Shown: positions 27,299 through 36,467 of the stretch, in pieces
Position numbering within the stretch: position 1 is the stretch's first letter
Layout: each line of letters starts with the position of its first letter
Assembly (NCBI RefSeq): GCF_019219065.1
Contig: NZ_JAHUWK010000003.1
Location: 186,001 to 250,000 of the forward strand
DNA length: 64,000 bases
Reading direction: 5' to 3'
DNA from: Duganella sp. sic0402
GTDB taxonomy: Bacteria; Pseudomonadota; Gammaproteobacteria; Burkholderiales; Burkholderiaceae_D
The notes under the pieces: model-generated
The model's input: the letters and a program-made list of their open reading frames with translations, nothing else
What the model was told of the DNA's origin: nothing
Database searches by the model: none
Made by a program: the position numbers and the translations under genes

Positions 27299-29512
27299 AT
27301 GCGCTTTATCCTTTGCTTCCTCGCCCTGCTGTCGGGCGCCGCTTCGGCGGAAAAACTGACCCTGGACCGCATCCACAGCGATCCGTCGCTGAGCGGCCCT
27401 GGCGTGCGCAGCCTGAAAGTCTCGCCGGACGGCGCCCGCGTCACCTTCCTGCGCGGCCGTGACGACAATCAGTTCCAGCTCGACCTGTGGGAATACAATC
27501 TGAAAGACAAGACCACGCATCGCCTGGTCGACTCCAAAGTGCTGGTCCCGGAAGAAAACCTGTCGGATGCGGAAAAAGCCCGCCGCGAGCGCGCCCGCAC
27601 CGCCAGCCTGAAAGGTATTCTGAGCTATAGCTGGTCGCCGGACGGCAAGCGTCTGCTGGTGCCGATCGCCGGCAATCTCTACCTGATCGAAGCCAGCAAG
27701 CCGGATCAGGCGCGCATGGTGGCCAGTGGCAATGTGCTGGACCCGAAAATTTCGCCCAAAGGCCGCTATGTATCGTATGTGCGCGACCAGAATCTGTTTG
27801 TCATTGACCTGAATACCGGCAAGGAAAAGCAGCTGACCAGCGACGGCAAGGGCACCATCCACAATGCCGAAGCCGAATTCGTGGCGCAGGAAGAGATGTC
27901 GCAGACCACCGGCTACTACTGGGCGCCGGATGATTCCGCCATCGCCTACAAGCGCTACGATGAAGCGCCGGTGCCGGTGGTGCGCCGCTTTGAAATCTTT
28001 GCCGACCGCACCGAAGTGGTCGAGCAGCGCTACCCTGCCGCCGGCGATCCGAACGTGCTGGTGGAGCTGAAGATCGTGTCGCCGGTCAGCGGCGAGATCC
28101 GCGACGTCAACCTGGGCGCGGAAAAAGATATCTACCTGGTGCGCGCCGACTGGAGCGCCAACAGCAAGGCGCTGCTGTTCCAGCGCCAGACCCGCGACCA
28201 GAAGAAGCTGGAACTGATCTCGGTCGACGCGGCCACGCTGGCGCAGAAAGTGCTAATCACCGAGACCTCCCCTACCTGGGTCAGCATCTTTGACGACCTG
28301 CGCTTCCTGTCGGATAACAAGAGCTTCATCTGGTCGTCGGAACGCAGCGGCCGCAAGCATCTGTACCTGTACGATCTGGACGGCAAGCTGAAGCACGCCA
28401 TCACCAAAGGTGAATGGGGCATCGATCGCCTGCTGGCCGTGGACGAGAAAAACGGCCGCCTGTTCGTGCAATCGAACCGCGACGCGGTCATCGACAGCCA
28501 GACCTACGCGCTCAAGCTGGATGGCAGCAGTGCCGACAAGCCGCTGCGCGTGACCCAGGGCGACGGCTGGCATGATTCGTCCTTCGCCCGCAACGGCGAA
28601 GTGTTTGTCGATACCTACTCGAATCCGGACACGCCGCCGCAAGTCAGCATCCGCAAGCCCGACGGCGCCATGATTCAGTGGCTGGAAAAGAACGAGCTGA
28701 ACGCCAGCCACCCTTACGGCAAATACCTGGACGCGCACCTGAAGACCGAATACGGCACGCTGAAAGCCAAGGATGGCCAGACCCTGTACTACTCGATCAT
28801 CAAGCCGAGCGGCTTTGACGCTACCAAGAAATATCCGGTCTACCTGTCGACCTACGGCGGCCCGCACTCGCAGCACGTCTCGCGCAAATGGGGCAACTTC
28901 TTCGACCAGTACATGGCGCAGCAAGGCTTTGTCGTCTGGCGCCTGGACAACCGTGGCTCCTTCCGCCGCGAACGCGCCTTCACCGACGCCAACTACCATC
29001 AACTGGGCCGCGTGGAAGTGGAAGACCAGCTGACCGGCATCGAATGGCTGGGCAAGCAGAGCTTCGTCGACGCCAAGCGCATCGGTGTGTTCGGCTGGAG
29101 CTACGGCGGTTTCATGACGCTGCGCCTGCTGGCGGAAGCATCGGACAAGATTGCGATGGGCGTATCGGTGGCGCCGGTGACCGACTGGTCGCTGTACGAC
29201 ACCCACTACACCGAGCAGTTCATGGGCACGCCGAAAGAGAACGCGGCCGGCTATGAATACAGCGGCGTCTACTCGCATCTGGATGGCTTGAAATCGCCGC
29301 TGCTGCTGATCCACGGCATGGCAGATGACAATGTGCTGTTCACCAACACCACCCGCATGATCGACGCGCTGGTGAAACGCAATGTGCACTTCGAGCTGAT
29401 GACCTACCCAGGCGCCAAGCACGGCATATCGGGCCGTGGTCCGCAGCGCCACGTCTACGGCAATATCGAGGCCTTCTTCAAGAAGAACCTGAAGCCTGAA
29501 ACGTCCAAGTAA
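27299..29512 (+). CDS. S9-family serine peptidase (DPP IV-like)
   Basis: An exported 737-aa peptidase. A signal peptide (MRFILCFLALLSGAASA) is followed by an N-terminal beta-propeller (about residues 50-470, WD-like SWSPDGKRL and SKALLFQRQ) and a C-terminal alpha/beta hydrolase domain. The nucleophile lies in GWSYGGFMTLR, the Asp in GMADDNVLF, and the His in GAKHGISG. The EEMSQTTGYYWAPDDSAIAY region is typical of the DPP IV subfamily that removes Xaa-Pro dipeptides. A bidirectional terminator follows. Confidence 0.95.
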   Translation: MRFILCFLALLSGAASAEKLTLDRIHSDPSLSGPGVRSLKVSPDGARVTFLRGRDDNQFQLDLWEYNLKDKTTHRLVDSKVLVPEENLSDAEKARRERARTASLKGILSYSWSPDGKRLLVPIAGNLYLIEASKPDQARMVASGNVLDPKISPKGRYVSYVRDQNLFVIDLNTGKEKQLTSDGKGTIHNAEAEFVAQEEMSQTTGYYWAPDDSAIAYKRYDEAPVPVVRRFEIFADRTEVVEQRYPAAGDPNVLVELKIVSPVSGEIRDVNLGAEKDIYLVRADWSANSKALLFQRQTRDQKKLELISVDAATLAQKVLITETSPTWVSIFDDLRFLSDNKSFIWSSERSGRKHLYLYDLDGKLKHAITKGEWGIDRLLAVDEKNGRLFVQSNRDAVIDSQTYALKLDGSSADKPLRVTQGDGWHDSSFARNGEVFVDTYSNPDTPPQVSIRKPDGAMIQWLEKNELNASHPYGKYLDAHLKTEYGTLKAKDGQTLYYSIIKPSGFDATKKYPVYLSTYGGPHSQHVSRKWGNFFDQYMAQQGFVVWRLDNRGSFRRERAFTDANYHQLGRVEVEDQLTGIEWLGKQSFVDAKRIGVFGWSYGGFMTLRLLAEASDKIAMGVSVAPVTDWSLYDTHYTEQFMGTPKENAAGYEYSGVYSHLDGLKSPLLLIHGMADDNVLFTNTTRMIDALVKRNVHFELMTYPGAKHGISGRGPQRHVYGNIEAFFKKNLKPETSK

Positions 29513-29517
29513 AAAAC

Positions 29518-29545
29518 AAACAGCCGCTAAATTTAGCGGCTGTTT
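29518..29545. terminator. Bidirectional terminator between S9 peptidase and csbD
   Basis: A 28-nt perfect palindrome centred on AAATTT (arms ACAGCCGCTAAA and TTTAGCGGCTGT) has an A-run on the left and a T-run on the right, so it can terminate both the peptidase gene and the convergent CsbD gene. Confidence 0.9.
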
Positions 29546-29563
29546 TTTTATGGCGATCCGCAA

Positions 29564-29755
29564 TTAGTTGCGGTTGCCTTTGACGACGTCTTCGACGGCT
29601 TCTTTCGCGTCGCCGTAGCCTTTCTGGATTTTGCCTTCAGCCTGTTTGTTCAGGCCTTTTGCTTGCTGCTCGGAGCTGCCGACAATCTTGCCAGCTTCTT
29701 CCTGGATTTTGCCGCCGATTTCTTTGGCCTTACCTTTGACTTGATCCTTGTTCAT
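29564..29755 (-). CDS. CsbD-family stress protein
   Basis: A 63-aa hydrophilic protein of the CsbD family (MNKDQVKGKAKEIGGKIQEE, later GKIQKGYGDAKEAVEDV), typically induced by general stress and abundant but of unknown action. The ATG at 29755 has AAGGAG 7 nt upstream; the longer in-frame ORF lacks family similarity before this Met. Confidence 0.92.
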   Translation of the reverse strand: MNKDQVKGKAKEIGGKIQEEAGKIVGSSEQQAKGLNKQAEGKIQKGYGDAKEAVEDVVKGNRN

Positions 29756-29823
29756 GGTGAACTCCTTATTAGCTAAAGGGCACACAGCCCAGTGCTGTGT
29801 GCATGGGATCTACTATAGGCTGG

Positions 29824-30468
29824 TTAAGGACGGGCTTCTGTGCGCTCTCGTACGCAACGCCACACACTGGCCAACCACGGCTGTTGCTCGCGCGGCAGGC
29901 CTGTTGGACGGTAGTAATGTTGGATAGGTTCAAAGCCTGCTGCGGTCAGGTAACGTTCCCAGGTATGGTAGTCGTAGTAACTGCCGTAGCGTGGGCCGTT
30001 CCAGCCTTCGCGGTTGTCGCCACGCGGATTGGAGCTGAATAGCACGCCCCCGGTTTTCAATGCGGCGTGCAGCTTGCGCAGCACTTCCGGCAATGCCGCG
30101 CTGGGTACGTGGAACAGCGAGGCGTTGGCGTAGATGCCGTCGAAATGCCCGGCCGGCAGGTCGAGCTTGACGAAGTCCTGCTGCCACACTTCGCAAGCGC
30201 TGTAGACGCGCGCCATCTCGACAAAGCGCGCCGAGCCATCAATGCCGACCGGATCATGCCCCATGGCCTTGAACGCCTTCAGATCCCTGCCCGGCCCGCA
30301 GCCCAGATCCAGCAGGCGGTAAGGCGCCGAGCCTTGTATCGCCTCCAGCAGCGCGGCAATATTCTGGCTCACGTCGTGATCGACCGTGCCGGCGAAAAAC
30401 TGCTCCGCCGTCGCCTCGTAGTGCTTCAGCGTGGTCTGCGTGATGTCTTCAATCTGCGGATTTTCCAT
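29824..30468 (-). CDS. Class I SAM-dependent methyltransferase
   Basis: A 214-aa methyltransferase of unknown substrate. Motif I is RLLDLGCGPGRDLKAF, with PVGIDGSARFVEMAR after it and the FDGIYANASLFHVP segment later. The family is related to Tam/UbiE-type enzymes. The start is uncertain: ATG at 30468 or, seven codons earlier, ATG at 30489; neither has a strong ribosome binding site. It stands alone, convergent to nothing and divergent from the HDOD gene. Confidence 0.88.
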   Translation of the reverse strand: MENPQIEDITQTTLKHYEATAEQFFAGTVDHDVSQNIAALLEAIQGSAPYRLLDLGCGPGRDLKAFKAMGHDPVGIDGSARFVEMARVYSACEVWQQDFVKLDLPAGHFDGIYANASLFHVPSAALPEVLRKLHAALKTGGVLFSSNPRGDNREGWNGPRYGSYYDYHTWERYLTAAGFEPIQHYYRPTGLPREQQPWLASVWRCVRERTEARP

Positions 30469-30715
30469 ACCGGGAGTATATATCCCCATACTCTATTCCG
30501 ACGACAAAGCCGACAGCGGCTCGACCAGCAGCCGCCATCGCCGGCCGAAGCCATTACCAAGCGGCGCATGGCAAAAAACCGCCGGAAACACGACCTGATG
30601 GACGAGGATCGCTGAAAAGCGACGAAAGGCCACCAAATCTCTTCTGTCATTCATAGATTCCCTATATAGTTAGCTTATAGCAACGAGCAACGCGACTATC
30701 ACCGAGGAGATAAAT

Positions 30716-31543
30716 ATGAAACTTGATGCACTGTTCCAGAATCCAACTGCGTTGCCTACCGCGCCCAAGGTCGTGGAAGAGCTGATCAGCAGTTTCGACA
30801 AGGCCAGCGTCTCGACCGAAGAGATTGCCAAGAAATTGTCGACGGATCCGGTGCTGAGCGCCAAGCTGCTGCGCCTGGCCAATTCGGCCTACTACCACGT
30901 CTCGCGCAGCATCGGCACCGTCGAAGACGCCGTGTTGATGCTGGGCTTCGTCACCGTCCGCACGCTGGTCATCAGCTCCGGCCTGGTCAGCGGCTTCAAA
31001 ACCGTGCCCGGCCTCGACCTCAAGCAATTCTGGAAATACAGCCTGCACACCGCCGTTGCTGCCAAATGGATCGCCAAAAAGACCAAGGAAAACACCGACC
31101 TGGCGTTCACCATCGGCATGATGCACGCCATCGGCCAGCTGGTGATCCACTCGGCCGCGCCGGAACACGCGATGGCGCTGGACAAAGTGGCCGGCCCGAT
31201 GGACCCGCGCCGCCTGGACGCCGAGCAGCAATCGCTGGGCTTCACCTTTGCCGACGTCGGCGCCGAACTGGCGAAACGCTGGAAATTCCCGGTCACCTTC
31301 TCGGAAACCATCTCGGCCTTCCCTGAACCGCACCACAATGGCGAGCTGAACCGCCTGGCCGCCGTGGTCTCGCTGGCCGCCTGGCGTGCCCGCGTGGCGC
31401 AGGCCGGCCTGAGCGACGATGAAATCGCCGCCTGCTACCCGGTCGACCTGGCCGAGGAACTGGGCCTGGAAGACAACGCCCTGATCGACGACATGCCTGA
31501 TCCGGATGAACTGAGCGCCGGCCTGGAAGAACTGGTCAAATAA
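30716..31543 (+). CDS. HDOD-domain signalling protein
   Basis: A 275-aa single-domain HDOD protein (HDOD at about residues 12-205: LPTAPKVVEELISSF, DPVLSAKLLRLANSAYY, TVEDAVLMLGFVTVRTLVIS). HDOD proteins lack the catalytic HD metal site and act in signal transduction, in several bacteria linked to c-di-GMP and motility. The ATG has GAGGAGA 6 nt upstream. A strong terminator follows, then the orphan fliT, so the neighbourhood hints at motility control, but that is inference. Confidence 0.93.
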   Translation: MKLDALFQNPTALPTAPKVVEELISSFDKASVSTEEIAKKLSTDPVLSAKLLRLANSAYYHVSRSIGTVEDAVLMLGFVTVRTLVISSGLVSGFKTVPGLDLKQFWKYSLHTAVAAKWIAKKTKENTDLAFTIGMMHAIGQLVIHSAAPEHAMALDKVAGPMDPRRLDAEQQSLGFTFADVGAELAKRWKFPVTFSETISAFPEPHHNGELNRLAAVVSLAAWRARVAQAGLSDDEIAACYPVDLAEELGLEDNALIDDMPDPDELSAGLEELVK

Positions 31544-31561
31544 GTTAATCTTCCAACATCA

Positions 31562-31595
31562 AAATCCGCCTGTTTTTACGCAGGCGGATTTTTTT
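31562..31595 (+). terminator. Rho-independent terminator of the HDOD gene
   Basis: Perfect arms AAATCCGCCTG and CAGGCGGATTT (31562-31592) with an 8-nt loop and a T-run of seven. Confidence 0.92.
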
Positions 31596-31624
31596 CGATT
31601 TTTTTTCGATTTTTTTCAAAAAAA
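31589..31624. other. Helically phased T-tracts (probable intrinsic bend)
   Basis: T7 (31589-31595), T8 (31599-31606) and T7 (31610-31616) are each separated by CGA or less, with centres 10.5 bp apart, followed by A7 (31618-31624). Phased A/T-tracts of this spacing bend DNA. The tracts are just upstream of the sigma-28-like promoter of fliT. Confidence 0.6.
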
Positions 31625-31627
31625 CCC

Positions 31628-31654
31628 TAAAGTTCCCGCTCAAGGCGACGTTAA
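31628..31654 (+). promoter_or_regulatory. Sigma-28 (FliA)-like promoter of fliT
   Basis: TAAAGTTC (31628-31635), 11 nt, GACGTTAA (31647-31654). The known consensus is TAAAGTTT-N11-GCCGATAA; this copy has 7 of 8 and 6 of 8 matches with exact spacing. It is 42 bp before the fliT start. Confidence 0.7.
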
Positions 31655-31696
31655 TCAGGACATGCGGTACTCCGCTTAACTTAGCCAGGTGGAATT

Positions 31697-31975
31697 ATGA
31701 CCTCTTCCGAAGTCCTCTCGATGTACGAAAACATTGCCGGTTTGACCAATCAAATGGCTGCCGCTGCACGCATGGGAGATCTGAACCGCCTGGACCAGCT
31801 GGAAGGCCAATGCGCTACTGAAGCACGCGCCGTCAACACCGGCGTACCTGCCCTGAACGGCGGCCAGCGTCTGCGCAAAATCGACCTGCTGAAACAAATC
31901 CTGGCAAATGACCGCGAAATCCGCGACCTGACCGATCCGTGGATGAAGCAAATCCCAGGCATGGCGCACCAGTAA
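31697..31975 (+). CDS. fliT: FliT-like flagellar chaperone
   Basis: A 92-aa all-helical protein of the FliT family (export chaperone of the filament cap FliD). The helical pattern EVLSMYENIAGLTNQMAAAA, GDLNRLDQLEGQC and LLKQILANDREIRDLTDPWM fits FliT. It is an orphan: no fliD or fliS is next to it. A sigma-28-like promoter upstream supports a flagellar late-gene role. AGGTGG is a usable ribosome binding site before the ATG. Confidence 0.8.
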   Translation: MTSSEVLSMYENIAGLTNQMAAAARMGDLNRLDQLEGQCATEARAVNTGVPALNGGQRLRKIDLLKQILANDREIRDLTDPWMKQIPGMAHQ

Positions 31976-31987
31976 GCGCCACCGCCC

Positions 31988-32021
31988 AAAAAAAAAGCGC
32001 CTCCGTAGAGGCGCTTTTTTT
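31988..32021. terminator. Bidirectional terminator between fliT and the aminotransferase gene
   Basis: Stem AGCGCCTC (31996-32003) and GAGGCGCT (32008-32015), loop CGTA, with an A9 run to the left and T7 to the right; it works for both converging genes. Confidence 0.9.
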
Positions 32022-33237
32022 ATCCCTGCAACGCGACCCGCAGCGACAGCGCAATCCCCTGCGCCGCCTTATTAATCTCTTCCAGCGACGGGAAGCTCGG
32101 TGCGATACGGATATGGCGGTCTTTCGGGTCCAGGCCATATGGGAAGGCCGCACCGGCCGGCGTCAGCGTGATACCGGCCTCCTTCGCCAGCGCTACCGTA
32201 CGCTTGGCTGCGCCATCCGGCGTCACCAGATCAATGAAGTAACCGCCTTCCGGACGCGTCCACGATATACCCGGCACATCCCCCAGCAGCGCCTGGAACT
32301 GCGCCAGCACCGCATCAAACTTCGGCTTCAGCAACAGGCGATGCTGCTCCATCAGCGCCTCCACCGTCGGCAAATCCTTCAGGAAAGCCACATGGCGCAA
32401 CTGATTAATCTTATCCGGGCCGATGCTGCGGAAACCGGCATGCTTGGTCCACCAGGCGATATTCGCCGGCGACGCGGCCAATGCCGCCACACCCGAACCA
32501 GCCCAGCTAACCTTGGACGACGAAGCAAACACAATCGCGCGATCCGGATTACCCGCCTGCGCGCACGCCGCCAGAATATCCGCCACCACGCGCTTCTGCT
32601 CGCCCAGATGATGGAAGCGGTAAGCGTCGTCCCACATCAGGCGGAAGTCCGGCGCGGCCGTCTTCATCGCGGCCAGGCGCTGCACCACCTGCTCCGAGTA
32701 CACCACGCCGCCCGGATTGCTGTACTTCGGCACGACCCACATGCCCTTGATGCTGGCGTCCTCGGCCACCAGCTTCTCCACCAGATCCATGTCCGGGCCA
32801 TCGTCATTCATCGGCACATTGATCATCTTGATGCCGCGCGCCTCGCAGATGGCGAAGTGGCGGTCATAACCTGGTACCGGGCACAGGAAAGTCACCGGGC
32901 TCTGCACCCACGGCGCGTGGCCTGGCACGCCGTTCAGCAGGGCGTAGACGATCACATCATGCATCAGCGACAGGCTGGCACTGCTATCGACCACCACTTG
33001 CGCGGCTGGCACCTCCAGCAGCTCGGCAAACAGCGCGCGCGCTTCCGGGAGGCCGACGCTGCCGCCGTAATTGCGCGCGTCGGTGCCGTCGGCGGTCTTG
33101 TAGCTCGGCAGCGCAGCGGTCAGCGCATTGGACAGGTCCAGCTGCTCCGGGGCCGGCTTGCCGCGCGACATATCGAGCTTGAGGCCGAGTTGTTTAAAGG
33201 CTTGGTATTGGGCTTGGTAATCTGCTGCTGCGCTCAT
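32020..33237 (-). CDS. Aspartate aminotransferase-like PLP enzyme (class I/II)
   Basis: A 405-aa aminotransferase of the Asp_aminotransf subgroup, not the classical AspC type. Signatures are MSRGKPAPEQLDLSNAL, RNYGGSVGLPEARALF, the LCPVPGYDRHF region, YSNPGGVVYS, MWDDAYRFHHLGE, and the PLP lysine in FASSSKVSWAGSGVA. Function is probably aspartate or a broad amino-acid transamination. It ends against the bidirectional terminator shared with fliT. Confidence 0.9.
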   Translation of the reverse strand: MSAAADYQAQYQAFKQLGLKLDMSRGKPAPEQLDLSNALTAALPSYKTADGTDARNYGGSVGLPEARALFAELLEVPAAQVVVDSSASLSLMHDVIVYALLNGVPGHAPWVQSPVTFLCPVPGYDRHFAICEARGIKMINVPMNDDGPDMDLVEKLVAEDASIKGMWVVPKYSNPGGVVYSEQVVQRLAAMKTAAPDFRLMWDDAYRFHHLGEQKRVVADILAACAQAGNPDRAIVFASSSKVSWAGSGVAALAASPANIAWWTKHAGFRSIGPDKINQLRHVAFLKDLPTVEALMEQHRLLLKPKFDAVLAQFQALLGDVPGISWTRPEGGYFIDLVTPDGAAKRTVALAKEAGITLTPAGAAFPYGLDPKDRHIRIAPSFPSLEEINKAAQGIALSLRVALQG

Positions 33238-33333
33238 GCGGGGTCTCTCTATAGTGGGAAAATAGCGCCAAACACTATACCCCAGAACGTAGCCGCAAAG
33301 GCAGAGCTTCCAGCTATATGCTTATGCACATAT

Positions 33334-33369
33334 CGCATGACAGCATGCGTAAAGCGCATGAGCATGCTG
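33334..33369. repeat. GCATGC-rich nested repeats downstream of the FimV-like gene
   Basis: CAGCATGC (33341-33348) and GCATGCTG (33362-33369) form an 8-bp inverted repeat; nested inside is CATGCG-TAAAG-CGCATG (33344-33360). CGCATGA occurs twice as a direct repeat. It may end the FimV-like transcript, but it lacks a T-run. Confidence 0.45.
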
Positions 33370-33379
33370 ATGACGCCGC

Positions 33380-34957
33380 TTATTGCGCGGCGGTTTTCAC
33401 CTCGACGAACTCCTCCGGCTCAGGCTCGGGGGCCTTTTTCTTGCGGAAGCCCTGCCAGATTTTCAGCGGTCCCTTGCCGGATTTCTTCTTGCGCCACCAG
33501 ATCAATCCCGCGCCCAGCAGCGCCAGCAAGCCCACACCACCGGCGGCCAGCGGCAGCGTGTAATCCGCCTGCGGCTCGGGCGGCTTTTCCTTCTTGTACT
33601 TCAGCTTGGGCAACACGCGCACCTGCTTGGTCGCCACCGGCGGCGTCGAAGCCGCCGCGCCCGCACTGGCGCCCTCTCCGGCAGCCGCCTTGGCCGCATG
33701 CGCCTCCGGCTCGCTGCGCGCCGACAAACTGGCGCTGGCCGACGTCGCCGCGCCCGCATGGCTGGCCGCCCCGGCTGCCCCGACCTTACCGCCAGCACTG
33801 GCCACAGTGGTCACAGCGGCCGCACTACTGGCCGCATTGTTCACCGGGCTGGGCGCCGCGCCGCCCGGCGCGCTGTTTGCAGACGCCGCCTTCGAACCGG
33901 CTGCTGGCGCGCTTGTCGCAGCAGCGGCTGCCCCCGGCGCCACAGCCGTCCGCGTCGCAACCGGGGCGGACGGCTGGGCAGACGCAGCGCCCGCACCACC
34001 CAGCGCGCCTTGCAGCGCCTTCATCTTGCCCTCCAGCTCAGTCAACTTGCTGGACAGCTCCGCGTTATGCGCATCCAGCGCCAGGCACTCCTTGGCGCTC
34101 ATGCCGGTCGGCGCGCAAGACGCCTGCGCTGGCCGCTTGACGCCCTTGGGCAGCGGCAGCGGCGCCAGCGGCAACAGCGCCTGCGCCACCCCCACCGGCA
34201 CTGGCGCCGGATCAGCACTGGTCGGCGCCCGGGTCTGCTTGCCATCAGCGGTCACCCACACACCGGCAATCCGCCGCGCCGCTGCAGCGGCCTTCACCTC
34301 GCCCGGTGCGCCGGTTTCCGCCTCATGCATCGACGGCAACGGCGCCGGCTTGCTGCGGTCGCGTACCGGTGCCGCAGCCGCCTCGGCCTGCCGCGCAGAT
34401 TCCTCAGCCGCAGCCTTGGCAGCAGCTTCTTTAGCCGCAGCCTCCTTGCTCGCCGTCTCTCTGGCCGCCGCCACGCGCGCCGCCCGCGCCTGGGCGGCAA
34501 TCTGCTCCGCCTGCGCCGGCGTCATCGCGCCGGCCAGCGGCACCGCAGCTTGCGGCGGCGGCGCCGGATTCGGATCATGCTGTAGCCACACCGTGGCCAG
34601 CCGCACCTCCTGCTTGCCCGGCGCGCCCAGCTGCACATACAAATGCAGATAATCCGCCTCCACCGCACGGGTAGTCGTCACATGCAACACCGGCTTCTGG
34701 CCGCGCCGTTCGACCTGCAAGCGCGCCGACGCCAGCGCCGGATTCATCGCCACATTCGCCCCGCGATACACATTCACGTCCGCCAGCCGCACCTGCAAAC
34801 CGGCCACTTCCTCCGGCGTCAGCGACAGCAAATCGATATCCACCGCCAGCGGCTGGCCGATATACGAGCGCGGCGCGACATCGCCCAGCTCGGCCGCCTG
34901 GACGGCGCCCAGCCAAGAGCAAATTAGCAAGGTCAGTAGCTTGTGCTGCATCATCAT
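33380..34957 (-). CDS. Short FimV-like membrane protein
   Basis: A 525-aa protein: signal peptide (MMMQHKLLTLLICSWLGAVQA), then a FimV/HubP N-terminal domain (about residues 22-130, LGDVAPRSYIGQPLAVDIDL and LHLYVQLGAPGKQEVRLATV), a very Ala-rich middle, a coiled-coil-like stretch (about 290-330), and a transmembrane segment at about 467-488 with a basic cytoplasmic tail. Full-length FimV has peptidoglycan-binding and TPR parts that are missing here, so this is a shortened version. FimV proteins organise cell poles and type IV pili; the role here is inferred. Confidence 0.82.
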   Translation of the reverse strand: MMMQHKLLTLLICSWLGAVQAAELGDVAPRSYIGQPLAVDIDLLSLTPEEVAGLQVRLADVNVYRGANVAMNPALASARLQVERRGQKPVLHVTTTRAVEADYLHLYVQLGAPGKQEVRLATVWLQHDPNPAPPPQAAVPLAGAMTPAQAEQIAAQARAARVAAARETASKEAAAKEAAAKAAAEESARQAEAAAAPVRDRSKPAPLPSMHEAETGAPGEVKAAAAARRIAGVWVTADGKQTRAPTSADPAPVPVGVAQALLPLAPLPLPKGVKRPAQASCAPTGMSAKECLALDAHNAELSSKLTELEGKMKALQGALGGAGAASAQPSAPVATRTAVAPGAAAAATSAPAAGSKAASANSAPGGAAPSPVNNAASSAAAVTTVASAGGKVGAAGAASHAGAATSASASLSARSEPEAHAAKAAAGEGASAGAAASTPPVATKQVRVLPKLKYKKEKPPEPQADYTLPLAAGGVGLLALLGAGLIWWRKKKSGKGPLKIWQGFRKKKAPEPEPEEFVEVKTAAQ

Positions 34958-35069
34958 TCCAAAAAGTGTAACAGCTATAACGGCTGAATTTTCCGTTTTT
35001 GTAGCCCCCGGTTAATTTTTCCAAACTACGCTACACTCATTAATCTTAATTCCCTACCAAGGATTCACC

Positions 35070-36467
35070 ATGAGCACCCGTAGCGAACGTGACAGTTTTG
35101 GCCCGATCGACGTGCCCGATCACCAATTGTGGGGCGCACAAACCCAGCGCTCGCTGGAGCATTTCCGCATCTCGACTGAAAAAATGCCGCTGGAACTGGT
35201 ACACGCGCTGGCCAGCGTCAAGCGCGCCGCTGCCCGGGTCAACCTCGACCTGGGCCTGCTGGACGGCGCCAAAGCCATCGCCATCACCCAGGCGGCCGAC
35301 GAAGTGCTGCACAACCAGCACCCGTCCGAATTCCCGCTGGCCGTGTGGCAGACCGGCTCCGGCACCCAGTCCAATATGAACATGAACGAAGTGCTGGCCA
35401 ACCGCGGCTCTGAGCTGATGGGTGGCGTGCGCGGCGAAGCGCGCAAGCTGCACCCGAACGACGACGTCAACAAAGGCCAGTCGTCGAACGACATCTTTCC
35501 CACCGCCATACACGTCGCCGCCGCCCAGGCGCTGGCCGGCAACGTGCTGCCAGCGCTGAAACAGCTGCGCGACAGCCTGCAAGCCAAGGCCAGCGCCTTC
35601 GAAAACATCGTCAAAATCGGCCGCACCCACTTGCAGGACGCCACCCCGCTGACGCTGGGCCAGGAATTCTCCGGCTATGTCGCCCACCTCGACTTTGCCG
35701 AACACGCCATCCAGGCCGCCCTGCCAGGCGTGCTGCAACTGGCGGCCGGCGGCACGGCGGTCGGCACCGGCCTCAACGCCCATCCGGAATACGCGACCCG
35801 CATCGCCGCCGAACTGGAGCACGCGCTGCACCTGCCGTTCAAAACCGCCGACAACAAATTTGCCGCACTGGCCGGCCACGACGCCCTGCTGAGCGCCCAC
35901 GGCGCGCTGAAAACCCTGGCCGCCGCGCTCATGAAAATCGCCAACGACGTGCGCTGGATGGCGTCCGGCCCGCGTTCCGGCCTGGGCGAAATCACCATCC
36001 CCGAAAACGAGCCGGGCAGCTCCATCATGCCGGGCAAGGTCAACCCTACCCAGTGCGAAGCGCTGACCATGCTGTCCTGCCAGGTGTTCGGCAACGATGT
36101 CGCGATCACCATGGGCGGTGCCTCCGGCAACTTCGAGCTCAACGTCTACAAGCCGATGATCGCCCACAACTTCCTGCAAAGCGCGCGCCTGCTGGCCGAC
36201 GGCATGCGCAGCTTCGAGGAACATTGCGTGCATGGCATCGAGCCGAACCGCGACCGCATCGCCGAACTGATGGAGCGCTCGCTGATGCTGGTTACCGCGC
36301 TGGCGCCGCACATCGGCTACGACAAGGCCGCCTCGATCGCGAAAAAAGCCCAGCACGAAGGCTCCACCCTGAAAGAAGCGGCGCTGGCGCTGGGCTACGT
36401 CAGCGCCGAGCAGTTCGAGCAGTGGATCGTGCCGCTGGACATGACCCGTCCCGGCGCCAAAGGCTAA
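35070..36467 (+). CDS. fumC: Fumarate hydratase, class II
   Basis: Iron-independent fumarase of the TCA cycle, 465 aa. Signatures are [20 protein letters not shown], the [19 protein letters not shown] segment, [19 protein letters not shown], and the fumarate-lyase signature [13 protein letters not shown]. It is a single gene with an ATG at 35070 preceded by AAGGA. Its stop codon overlaps the convergent gene at 36464 by 4 bp. Confidence 0.97.
   Translation: MSTRSERDSFGPIDVPDHQLWGAQTQRSLEHFRISTEKMPLELVHALASVKRAAARVNLDLGLLDGAKAIAITQAADEVLHNQHPSEFPLAVWQTGSGTQSNMNMNEVLANRGSELMGGVRGEARKLHPNDDVNKGQSSNDIFPTAIHVAAAQALAGNVLPALKQLRDSLQAKASAFENIVKIGRTHLQDATPLTLGQEFSGYVAHLDFAEHAIQAALPGVLQLAAGGTAVGTGLNAHPEYATRIAAELEHALHLPFKTADNKFAALAGHDALLSAHGALKTLAAALMKIANDVRWMASGPRSGLGEITIPENEPGSSIMPGKVNPTQCEALTMLSCQVFGNDVAITMGGASGNFELNVYKPMIAHNFLQSARLLADGMRSFEEHCVHGIEPNRDRIAELMERSLMLVTALAPHIGYDKAASIAKKAQHEGSTLKEAALALGYVSAEQFEQWIVPLDMTRPGAKG

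Noticed and set aside
30426..30650. 75-codon minus-strand frame upstream of the methyltransferase
   Set aside because: Arg/Cys-rich, no ribosome binding site, no family pattern; probably non-coding.
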